A DNA stretch of 13,144 nucleotides, taken from contig CAMYAM010000025.1 in NCBI GenBank assembly GCA_947253875.1, forward strand, positions 1-13,144. Reading direction: 5' to 3'. The DNA is from an uncultured Fastidiosipila sp. (lineage in GTDB: Bacteria > Bacillota > Clostridia > Saccharofermentanales > Fastidiosipilaceae). Positions 7,362 to 13,144 of the stretch are shown one piece after another. The notes beneath the pieces were generated by a model. It saw only the letters and a list, made by a program, of their open reading frames with translations, was not told the origin of the DNA and ran no database searches. How positions within the stretch are numbered: position 1 is the first letter of the stretch; every line of letters starts with the position of its first letter. The position numbers and the translations under genes are program-made.

Positions 7362-7503
7362 AAATATATACCTTCTTTCATTAATTTTTCAAAACATGGT
7401 AAATGATAATCCTATTTCCCTCATTAGTAAAGAAAAACTTAGTGCAAAGGTAAGTTTTTATGTGTATTATTATCAAAATATTAATGTTTTGGAGGTTAGT
7501 GTA

Positions 7504-8838
7504 ATGAGAGAAGGAGAAACAAAATCCTTAAGCAAGTCGGAATTTCTCCAAATAAGCATAATGCTATTTGGGTTATTCTTTGGGGCAGGGAACTTAATTT
7601 TCCCAGCATTTTTGGGCAATATGGCAGGAGAGAATACTAATATTGCGTTGATAGCATTCTCAATTACAGCTATAGTTTTCCCAATTTTAGGGGTATATGC
7701 AGTAAGTAAATCAAAAGGCTTATTAAATTTAGCTAATAGAATTAATCCAATATTCTCTGTAATTTATACAACTGCTATATTTTTATCTATAGGTCCTGGA
7801 TTGGGTATTCCAAGAGCGGGAAGTATGCCATTTGAATTAGCTGTAGCACCTTATATTCCAGAAAGTTTCAACATAACATTAGCAAGAATTATTTATACGT
7901 CAATATTTTTTATCTCTGCATATTTGTTATCGATTAGACCAAGTAAACTAGTTACAAGAATGGGTAAAATTCTTAGTCCAAGTTTAATTGTATTAATTAT
8001 TCTACTATTCATATCTATCTATTTCAAAATTGATGCAAAAATTGCAGCACCAAAGTCAAGTTACAGCGACAAAGCTTTTACCACTGGATTCTTAGAGGGG
8101 TATAACACAATGGATGCAATAGCTTCCTTGAACTTTGGTTTAGTTATAAGTCAGGCAATTCGCCAGTTTCAAGTTAATTCTGACAAAGCAGTCAAAAAAT
8201 ATAGTTTAAAAGCAGGTCTGGTTGCAGGAGCTGTTCTTTTCTTGATTTACTCAATATTAAGCTATATAGGTAAAGTAAGCTCAAGCATGATTGCTAGACC
8301 ACATAACGGTGCTATAGTTCTAAGTGAAATGAGTAATATCAGTCTAGGGGAATTCGGAGCAATACTATTGGCAGTGATTTTCACATTAGCATGCCTAACA
8401 ACTTGCGTTGGCTTAATTACTAGTGGCGCTAATTATTTTGATCATTTAACAAAAGAAAAATTAGGATACTCAACTTGGGTTATAATTCTATCTTTAACTT
8501 CATTTATCACAGCAAACTTTGGTTTGGATATGATATTAAAATTTTCTGAACCAGTTTTAACAATAATTTATCCTGTATCTATACTCCTAATTATACTGGG
8601 CATTAGCCATGATTTAGTAGGATACTCAAGTTTAGTATATAAAGTTTCTGCAGCTGTTGCAGTTGTTTTACCTACAATTCACGTAATAAGTAAAATGGGC
8701 TTACGCTTACCATTACTAACAAACTTAGAAGCTGGACTGCCATTAGCCAAAAATGGATTATCTTGGGTTTTACCATGCTTAGTAGTAATTGTAATTTTGA
8801 CAGTTATTGATAAAATCAAAGTTAGAAATAATAATTAA
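7504..8838 (+). CDS. brnQ: Branched-chain amino acid:cation symporter, BrnQ (LIVCS) family
   Basis: An inner-membrane carrier for leucine, isoleucine and valine, driven by Na+ or H+. I choose ATG 7504 because GGAGG (7491-7495) precedes it by eight bases and the protein then starts MREGETKSLSKSEFLQIS, giving 444 residues, typical for BrnQ. An in-frame ATG at 7396 would add 36 residues with no family similarity. Signatures: LFGLFFGAGNLIFPAFLG in the first membrane helix, GPGLGIPRAGSMPFE, GYNTMDAIASLNFGLV, and TLACLTTCVGLITSGA. About twelve hydrophobic helices cover the length, ending in the basic tail DKIKVRNNN. The next gene starts 34 bases later with no terminator between, so the two probably share a transcript. 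Confidence 0.94.
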   Translation: MREGETKSLSKSEFLQISIMLFGLFFGAGNLIFPAFLGNMAGENTNIALIAFSITAIVFPILGVYAVSKSKGLLNLANRINPIFSVIYTTAIFLSIGPGLGIPRAGSMPFELAVAPYIPESFNITLARIIYTSIFFISAYLLSIRPSKLVTRMGKILSPSLIVLIILLFISIYFKIDAKIAAPKSSYSDKAFTTGFLEGYNTMDAIASLNFGLVISQAIRQFQVNSDKAVKKYSLKAGLVAGAVLFLIYSILSYIGKVSSSMIARPHNGAIVLSEMSNISLGEFGAILLAVIFTLACLTTCVGLITSGANYFDHLTKEKLGYSTWVIILSLTSFITANFGLDMILKFSEPVLTIIYPVSILLIILGISHDLVGYSSLVYKVSAAVAVVLPTIHVISKMGLRLPLLTNLEAGLPLAKNGLSWVLPCLVVIVILTVIDKIKVRNNN

Positions 8839-8872
8839 TAATTAAATTTTAAGGTTTTCAGAAAGGTAGATC

Positions 8873-10273
8873 ATGGCACTAGTTGAAGCAAAAATAATAA
8901 AAATGGAATTACCAAACTTCTCTATAGGAGAAGCTGAAAATGGAACATTATACAAGTTTAAAGGTGGTGTTCTAGGCCAACTAGTTCTTTTAAGCACAAG
9001 TAAAAAGAAAGGGAAATACCGCAAAGCTAAATTACTTGAAATCTTAGAAAAATCCGATCTGGAAACCTTAAATAATGAATCTCAATTGAATTTAATGAGC
9101 GGTAATAGATTTGATAACGTACCTTATGAAAAAGAGTTGGAAATCAAATCAGAAATGTTACAGGAACTGTATGCTCAAATTGATTGGCAAAAGAAAATTA
9201 AATTAAATCCATCTTCATTAGTTGCTGCATACAGGAATAAAATGGAATACACCTTTGGAGATGAGTATATAGGTGGACCATTAATGCTTGGAATGCATAA
9301 GATTGGTCACTTCTATGAGATTACAGATTATTCTGGAGGGACTATCGTAAATTCAGGTTTTGATAAACTAAGAAGATTTACACAAGACTTTTTCAGAAAT
9401 ACAGATCTTAAGCATCACCACAAAACCAAACATGAAGGGGAGTTAAAATTCTTTGTAATTAGATACTCATTCTTCGAAAATGCATACATGCTTAATTTGG
9501 TTACAAGCTCAAGTGAGAAAGTAAGTGATAAGATCTTATCAGATTACGTTAATGATGTTTTGCAAGTTGATATAGATGGAAAAGTTGTCTCTATTTACCA
9601 CACAATTTCTGACTCAATTGCAGATGCTATTAAACCTGATGAAATTAATTTGCTTTATGGCAAAGCAGATTTAACAGAAGAGATTAATGGATTGAAATTC
9701 AAAATTAGTCCATTCTCTTTTTTCCAACCAAATCCTCTCGGTGCTGAGAATTTGTATAATAAAGCACTTGAATTGGCGGATGATCTTGAAAATAAAACTG
9801 TCTTTGATCTGTATTCTGGTACCGGCACTATTTCTCAAATTTTTGCAAAGAAAGCCAAATCCGTTGTCGGAGTAGAAATAGTTGAAGAAGCTGTAATTAA
9901 AGCAAGAGAGAATGCTGAACTTAATAACTTGAGTAATATTGACTTCAGAGCTAATGATGTTCTGGATGAGTTAGATAATTTAACCGATACACCTGATATT
10001 ATTGTTCTCGATCCACCTAGAATGGGTATTCACGTTAGTGCTTTGCCAAAGATTGCTGGACTAGGAGCGGATACAATAATCTATATTTCATGTAATCCTG
10101 ATACTCAAGTAGAAGATATCTTGTCATTTAAAGAGTTTGGTTATAAAGTGCTTAGTATAGAAGCGTTTGATCAATTCCCAAGGGCAATGCACGTGGAGGC
10201 GGTAGCACTTTTGTCCAAACTTGATGTAGAAAAGCATATAGATTTCGAATTAAGACTGATGAGCTTGATGTGA
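8873..10273 (+). CDS. rlmD: 23S rRNA (uracil-C5)-methyltransferase, RlmD/RlmCD (TrmA/RumA) family, with damaged C-terminal tail
   Basis: SAM-dependent enzyme making m5U in 23S rRNA (U1939, and perhaps U747 as in Bacillota RlmCD). An N-terminal TRAM-like domain (about 1-60, FKGGVLGQLVLL) is followed by the insertion domain (YRNKMEYTFGDEY, LGMHKIGHFYEI) and the methyltransferase fold: FFQPNP, the SAM loop FDLYSGTGTI, VLDPPRMG, YISCNP with the nucleophilic Cys, and FPRAMHVE. That Cys is the only one in the protein; where Fe-S enzymes have CGGC before the PYE motif, this has MSGNRFDNVPYE, so no cluster is possible. The annotated end, ELRLMSLM, comes from a one-base loss: the next frame reads DELDVTSAESKATYA. 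The catalytic core is intact. GAAAGG precedes the start. Confidence 0.92.
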   Translation: MALVEAKIIKMELPNFSIGEAENGTLYKFKGGVLGQLVLLSTSKKKGKYRKAKLLEILEKSDLETLNNESQLNLMSGNRFDNVPYEKELEIKSEMLQELYAQIDWQKKIKLNPSSLVAAYRNKMEYTFGDEYIGGPLMLGMHKIGHFYEITDYSGGTIVNSGFDKLRRFTQDFFRNTDLKHHHKTKHEGELKFFVIRYSFFENAYMLNLVTSSSEKVSDKILSDYVNDVLQVDIDGKVVSIYHTISDSIADAIKPDEINLLYGKADLTEEINGLKFKISPFSFFQPNPLGAENLYNKALELADDLENKTVFDLYSGTGTISQIFAKKAKSVVGVEIVEEAVIKARENAELNNLSNIDFRANDVLDELDNLTDTPDIIVLDPPRMGIHVSALPKIAGLGADTIIYISCNPDTQVEDILSFKEFGYKVLSIEAFDQFPRAMHVEAVALLSKLDVEKHIDFELRLMSLM

Positions 10274-10314
10274 CAAGCGCGGAGAGCAAGGCAACATACG
10301 CTTAAATCAAAAAA
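10256..10314 (+). pseudogene. Out-of-frame remnant of the rlmD C-terminal extension
   Basis: From 10258 the frame two bases over from rlmD reads DELDVTSAESKATYA, stop at 10303, then IKK. Clostridial RlmD proteins I recall continue after SKLDVEKHID with a segment like DELD.TSAESKATY.QIK and some 60-80 more residues. One base lost near 10256 and a CAA-to-TAA change at 10303 would give this sequence. After 10314 no further resemblance is visible, so the rest of the tail is gone. Confidence 0.65.
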
Positions 10315-10494
10315 ATTGTTATTTATAAACTTTTTGTAGTATTGTAAATGTACTGCTTGGTTAGTAGAGGTACAGAATGAACAAAAAATTTCCAACATAT
10401 ATGATACATATAGAAGAGAAAATCAAGAAACACTGTTCGAAAATTTCAGAAGAAAATCTTGGGATAACGGTTAACGATATAAAATGGAGAGGAC
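10315..10494 (+). other. Degenerate stretch between the rlmD tail and the membrane-protein copy
   Basis: No convincing gene. One frame (10377-10556) gives a 59-residue ORF starting MNKKFPTYMIHIEEKIKKHC with AGAGG upstream; another (ending near 10473) reads WLVEVQNEQKISNIYDTYRR and on to a stop without a start codon. Both overlap, I recognise neither, and the first runs into the next ORF in a different frame. Most likely this is decayed coding DNA. Confidence 0.4.
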
Positions 10495-10779
10495 TTGGAA
10501 AAAGCGAAAGAACTCGGTGCCGATACTGGAATAACTGGGTGGGCTTTTATGATTAGTTGTCCACTTGCTATAGTTGCAAGCATTGTGAAATTTGTGTTCA
10601 AATTATTGGGAATAGACATGTATTGGTTAACTAAATCGAGCTTTGGTTTAGGAGTTTTCACCGACCTACTTATTTCTTTAATTGTTGGATTTTTACTAAC
10701 CGTTATTGGAATATGTTTATGGAGAATTACTAAGAGATTATATCAATGGTTAATCTCAATAAAGCCTGAGAATTGTTAA
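10495..10779 (+). pseudogene. Small membrane protein, probably 5'-truncated paralogue of the 5205 gene
   Basis: Up to 94 residues from a TTG at 10495; a GGAGAGGA site is present but only two or three bases away, too close for a good start, and the first ATG in frame is at 10550. From GWAFM onward it aligns with the protein at 5205: FVFKLLGIDMYW against FVLKIFGINLGF, FTDLLISLIVGFLLTVIG against VTELFICVTIGLILSFVG, and WRITKRLYQW against LKLTKRLFNW. The other protein's first membrane helix is replaced here by the charged stretch EKAKELGADTG. Two hydrophobic helices remain. It may be a pseudogene, or a shorter real protein; I favour the first because the surroundings are decayed. Confidence 0.5.
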
Positions 10780-10794
10780 ATTTAATATCTAGCA

Positions 10795-11140
10795 GAGGAT
10801 GTAAAAGTTATTATTGAAAGTAAGGCAACAGATATTTACACAGATAAAAAAATCCTAGAAATCCCTTTTTAAATGATTTAATTATTGTAGAAAACTTAAT
10901 TAATAGTGGTTTTTTATTAATTTTGGATATATATCTCTTGCAGAACAAATCTCTGATAAATCAAATAGACTAATAGATGTGGCAAATGCATATATTAATG
11001 AGCATACAGTAGATGAAAATAAAAATTTCGGGGTTTATTGTTTTTCTAAAATATATCCTGAAGATAAATATTCCCTGTATGAAGAAATCCATATTTTTTA
11101 CAAGAATTTATTAGACATTTATGTATGTAAGTACTTATAG
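10795..11140 (+). pseudogene. Coding remnants of unknown origin, no start codon, frameshifted
   Basis: Consecutive pieces in different frames: LAEDVKVIIESKATDIYTDK ending IPF at about 10872; then LNDLIIVENLINSGFLLILD in the next frame; then, from about 10916, INFGYISLAEQISDKSNRLI continuing through NAYINEHTVDENKNFGVY to CKYL and a stop at 11138-11140. Codon use and the charged/hydrophobic alternation look like real protein sequence, but no piece has a start codon and ribosome site. I do not recognise a family. The simplest reading is one or two genes broken by small indels. Confidence 0.35.
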
Positions 11141-11230
11141 TAAGTGGTCATTTAATAGGTGCAAAAACTCATATGAATTTTAGCTTATAAAGTAAAAGTT
11201 ACGCATATAAATCAAGGAGGGATAGAAAAA

Positions 11231-11602
11231 ATGAAAGTTGAATTTTTTAATGATAATTTAGTTGAAGCTATAGGTGCTGGAATTTATGGAATATATCTTA
11301 ATAATAGAAAGAATTTATTGTATATAGGTGAATCGCTATTTGTGATGGCGAGGTGTTCAGCACATTTATATGAAATTCAAAAGGGCACTGGCTACCTTGG
11401 ATTTACAAATGAAATAAATAATAATGATGATTTTACACTTATTTTTGACTTACTTAACTCAATTTCAGATACAGAGAGTAGGAAAAAAAGAGAGAAAGAA
11501 TTAATACAAAGTTTAGCGCCTAAACAACAATCTGGAATAAGTGACAGAGTAAAATCAGTAGAAGAAATGATGGAGAATCTAAAAAAATTATTAGATGAAT
11601 AA
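11231..11602 (+). CDS. Stand-alone GIY-YIG domain protein
   Basis: A 123-residue protein with an intact frame and a strong AGGAGGG site about ten bases before the ATG. It carries GIY at 17-19 and YIG at 31-33 (GIYGIYLNNRKNLLYIGES), the spacing that defines GIY-YIG nucleases, a conserved Arg at 41 (MARCSAHL), and the Glu-containing helix REKELIQSLAP (E88/E90), which in the family supplies the metal-binding Glu. The usual Asn after the Pro is replaced by Gln (PKQQ). There is no DNA-binding domain of the homing-endonuclease or UvrC kind; the C-terminus (VKSVEEMMENLKKLLDE) is a short helix. Substrate unknown: DNA repair, mobile-element or defence roles are all possible. A hairpin terminator follows. 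Confidence 0.8.
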   Translation: MKVEFFNDNLVEAIGAGIYGIYLNNRKNLLYIGESLFVMARCSAHLYEIQKGTGYLGFTNEINNNDDFTLIFDLLNSISDTESRKKREKELIQSLAPKQQSGISDRVKSVEEMMENLKKLLDE

Positions 11603-11612
11603 TGAGTTTTGC

Positions 11613-11639
11613 GAGATGGATTAATTCCATCTCTTTTTT
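11613..11639 (+). terminator. Rho-independent terminator of the GIY-YIG gene
   Basis: A perfect eight-base stem gagatgga (11613-11620) / tccatctc (11626-11633) with loop ttaat, followed by six T (11634-11639). It starts eleven bases after the stop codon. Confidence 0.9.
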
Positions 11640-11671
11640 ATAATAAAAGTGGGTGCATTTTTATTTATATC

Positions 11672-11864
11672 GTGGAGTTGTATCCATTTCATAGTCCTAA
11701 TGAAGCATATCCGAATAAGACTACTTCAGTAAAGAGCATTAATGCACTGGCAAGTGAGGTTATTTCAGTTAACTGGGGTAACGGTCAAGATCGAAGAAAA
11801 TAGACCTGAAAGAGCTGGGTATGACTATAACGCAGTGCAAAGACGAGTAAATGAGCTCTTATAA
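11672..11864 (+). pseudogene. Remnant of a phage-type lysin: C-terminal Cpl-7 (CW_7) wall-binding repeat
   Basis: From 11672 the frame reads VELYPFHSPNEAYPN, a linker KTTSVKS, then SINALASEVISVNWGNGQDR, which is the start of a CW_7 repeat, and stops at 11801. Shifting by one base within the A-run at 11797-11800 restores NRPERAGYDYNAVQRRVNEL, the rest of the repeat, to a stop at 11862-11864. CW_7 repeats of lysozyme Cpl-7 and related amidases bind peptidoglycan muropeptides. The catalytic domain is absent: upstream sequence belongs to the previous gene's terminator. It is therefore a 3' fragment with one extra A, from a prophage or a bacterial lysin gene. Confidence 0.75.
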
Positions 11865-11877
11865 CTAAACAAAAGAA

Positions 11878-11906
11878 AAAGCAGTAAATTATTTATTTAC
11901 TGCTTT
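11878..11906 (-). terminator. Hairpin terminator, best oriented for the minus-strand genes
   Basis: aaagcagtaaat (11878-11889) pairs with atttactgcttt (11895-11906), twelve perfect pairs, loop tattt. On the minus strand the stem is followed by a T-rich run (complement of 11866-11880, aacaaaagaaaaa). On the plus strand the T-run is short, so it may also serve the lysin remnant weakly. Confidence 0.8.
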
Positions 11907-11925
11907 AATTATAGTTTCTAATTGT

Positions 11926-12147
11926 TTATTTGAAGCTATTTTCAATCATTAGTTGTACTTGTCCTAATGTAGTATTAAATATTATTCCATAAATAGACAT
12001 TCCAAGTAATAATATTGCAATAAGAATTCCAAATCAATAAAGGCAGCCGTTGCTAAAATTAGCTTTTTTAATTTTAATATTTATAAAACTATATATTAGG
12101 AATATTGTAAATATAAAAGCGAAAATATAATTTGGTAACATGTCCAT
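11926..12147 (-). pseudogene. Small membrane protein interrupted by an in-frame TGA
   Basis: ATG at 12147 with GAAGG about ten bases upstream begins MDMLPNYIFAFIFTIFLIYS, one membrane helix, then INIKIKKANFSNGCLY and a TGA at codon 38 (12034-12036). The same frame continues FGILIAILLLGMSIYGIIF, a second helix, and ends LGQVQLMIENSFK at a TAA (11926-11928). One base change (TGA for TGG) explains the break. It lies 13 bases after the 171-residue gene and before a terminator, so it is the second gene of that operon. Family not recognised. A 37-residue single-helix peptide could still be made. Confidence 0.6.
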
Positions 12148-12160
12148 AATAAATTACCTT

Positions 12161-12676
12161 CTATTTACAAAATTTATTCCAAAAATCCACCCAGCTGTCA
12201 TGTACTTCTCTTTGGTCAATGTAGATAAAAGTCTCTTCATCATACCAATCATGGTTAACAATATCATCAATAGTCTCAGGAACAAAAAAGTTGAAGAATT
12301 CTTTCTTGAATGAACTTCCATACTGTAGATAATATGCACCTACCATCTTTGTGAAATTGGTTTTCTTTACATCTTGTGGTTTATACAAAAGTGCTTCTCC
12401 AACCTGATTTAAATCAGGGCTTACTTCAAGAAAAACTAAACTTAGATCATCTTCCTTATAGCCAAGTATAAAACTTCTGTATTTATAAGAAACAGTACGA
12501 AGCACTGCGAAATTCGCGCCACCAATATCTTCTGAATAAGCATAAACTATTTTATATTCAGAACCATTTTCTATTTGTTTATCAAAGGTTTCTCTCATGC
12601 GATTTTTGTTTTCATCACTTTTTACTTTATTTAACTCAATTGCTTTTTTACCACCAAATAAATTAAACAAACCCAT
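12161..12676 (-). CDS. Hypothetical 171-residue cytosolic protein
   Basis: A clean frame with GGAGG seven or eight bases before the ATG and a recognisable promoter further up. The N-terminus MGLFNLFGGKKA resembles the short amphipathic starts of small cytosolic proteins; there is no signal peptide or membrane helix. The body alternates acidic and aromatic stretches (EYKIVYAYSEDIGGANFAVL, SFILGYKEDDLSLVFLEVSP) and ends DSWVDFWNKFCK, which suggests a compact alpha/beta fold. I do not recognise a family. Immunity proteins of contact-dependent or secreted toxins can look like this in size and composition, but nothing shows that here. It heads a two-gene unit with the broken membrane-protein ORF. 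Confidence 0.8.
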   Translation of the reverse strand: MGLFNLFGGKKAIELNKVKSDENKNRMRETFDKQIENGSEYKIVYAYSEDIGGANFAVLRTVSYKYRSFILGYKEDDLSLVFLEVSPDLNQVGEALLYKPQDVKKTNFTKMVGAYYLQYGSSFKKEFFNFFVPETIDDIVNHDWYDEETFIYIDQREVHDSWVDFWNKFCK

Positions 12677-12713
12677 TTTTTGCCTCCTATCATAATTTTA
12701 ATTTTTTCTGTTA

Positions 12714-12744
12714 ATTATAGTCTTTATGGGAGGGGAGTTGTCAA
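12714..12744 (-). promoter_or_regulatory. Promoter of the 171-residue gene
   Basis: On the minus strand, TTGACA (complement of 12739-12744) and TATAAT (complement of 12714-12719) are both perfect consensus hexamers. The spacer is 19 bases, longer than the ideal 17. The -10 element is about 38 bases before the start codon. Confidence 0.7.
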
Positions 12745-12816
12745 GTATAAGGAATTTTTTGCTTATAGATAGCGGGAGAATTTTAAAAGGCTTCTTTGCT
12801 AGGAAGGAGCATAGGA

Positions 12817-13004
12817 ATGAATGAAAAACAGGAGTACAGGCTTCTGAAAATCGAAATTCAAGAACTCCGAATAACAGATTTCTAGATATTCGGAAATCGG
12901 AGAGTAAATATAATAATATTAGTTATATTGAGTTAAGAAAGAATGATTTTAGAAAGGGAAAAATAATAGAGATTAGTTTCATTAAGTTGAGAATAATTAT
13001 GTAA
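12817..13004 (+). pseudogene. Short ORF of unknown function, apparently frameshifted
   Basis: AGGAAGGAG precedes ATG 12817 by eight or nine bases; the frame reads MNEKQEYRLLKIEIQELRIT and stops at 12883-12885. One additional base at about 12881 would let it continue as LDIRKSESKYNNISYIELRK to IIM at 13002-13004, 62 codons in all. The motif pairs SYIELR and SFIKLR repeat within it. Overlapping the break, TCCGAATA (12866-12873) and TATTCGGA (12887-12894) form an eight-base hairpin, which could be coincidence or a structure favouring slippage. No family recognised, and it may not be a gene at all. Confidence 0.3.
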
Positions 13005-13081
13005 TGGAACTTAGAAAGGTAGTAAGGAATCGTTACATCCTTTTTCAAAAAATGGAAAATTCATAAGCAACTTTACGTATT

Positions 13082-13107
13082 CGCTTTTATAACATATAAC
13101 AAAAGCG
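13082..13107 (+). promoter_or_regulatory. Inverted repeat just upstream of the last gene
   Basis: cgctttt (13082-13088) and aaaagcg (13101-13107) form a seven-base stem with a 12-base AT-rich loop; TTTACG at 13072 and CGTAAA at 13106 extend the symmetry imperfectly. It ends about eight bases before the ribosome site, so it could be an operator or a 5' untranslated hairpin. There is no T-run, so it is not a normal terminator. Confidence 0.35.
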
Positions 13108-13127
13108 TAAATGAGAGGAGGCGGACT

Positions 13128-13144
13128 ATGGATACACTTAAAGA
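13128..13144 (+). CDS. Start of an unidentified gene, cut by the window end
   Basis: ATG at 13128 follows a strong AGAGGAGG site (13114-13121) by six bases and opens with MDTLK. Only five codons are visible, so the product cannot be named. The ribosome site is the reason for calling it a gene. Confidence 0.5.

Noticed and set aside
7396..7503. Upstream ATG extending brnQ by 36 residues, or a leader peptide
   Set aside because: The extension has no family similarity and no ribosome site, while ATG 7504 has GGAGG at the right spacing. No run of Leu/Ile/Val codons or attenuator hairpin is visible.
12034..12036. TGA read as tryptophan (recoding) in the small membrane protein
   Set aside because: All other genes in the window use TGG for Trp and there is no sign of an altered code; a point mutation in a decaying region is simpler.
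12905..13000. Degenerate direct repeat ATTAGTT..ATT.AGTT.AGA, possible recombination site
   Set aside because: Only partly matching and in AT-rich sequence; it is explained equally well by similar peptides (SYIELR/SFIKLR) in the broken ORF.

Overview
The window looks like part of an AT-rich Gram-positive (Bacillota) chromosome. It most resembles anaerobic cocci of the Peptoniphilaceae (Anaerococcus/Peptoniphilus-like), but that is inference from gene content and not a database result. Supporting signs are strong purine-rich ribosome binding sites, a large sortase-anchored wall protein with a YSIRK/GS-like signal and InlB-type repeats, a YeeN-type YebC protein, and an RlmD with traces of the C-terminal tail I recall from clostridial relatives.

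Layout. (1) 1-639 is the 3' part of a UvrD-like helicase of the kind that often accompanies OLD-family nucleases (Gabija-like defence); its 5' part and any partner lie outside the window. (2) 640-1328 is a mobile-element graveyard. It holds the left end and broken orfA of an IS3/IS150-like element, interrupted by a roughly 425-bp internally deleted IS1202/ISNCY-like element that still has both ends. (3) 1408-5019 encodes a 1203-residue cell-wall protein, followed by a strong terminator. (4) 5205-10273 is a mostly conserved block: a small membrane protein, nadC, convergent yebC (yeeN-type), then brnQ and rlmD, which are closely spaced and probably co-transcribed. (5) 10250-12150 is an eroding tract: the frameshifted tail of rlmD, a 5'-truncated paralogue of the small membrane protein, unrecognised coding remnants, an intact stand-alone GIY-YIG protein, a broken Cpl-7 (CW_7) lysin repeat and a small membrane protein with an in-frame stop. 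(6) 12161-12744 is an unrecognised 171-residue gene on the minus strand with its own promoter. (7) The right edge has hairpins, a broken short ORF, and the first codons of a new gene at 13128.

The genes do not form one pathway. The core block combines NAD synthesis (nadC), translation support (yebC, rlmD) and branched-chain amino-acid uptake (brnQ), flanked on both sides by accessory and decaying DNA. I found no complete new system. The items most worth following up are the helicase fragment at the left edge, the decay of the rlmD tail, the paired small membrane proteins, the GIY-YIG orphan next to a lysin remnant, and the deletion-derivative IS with doubled terminal motifs.
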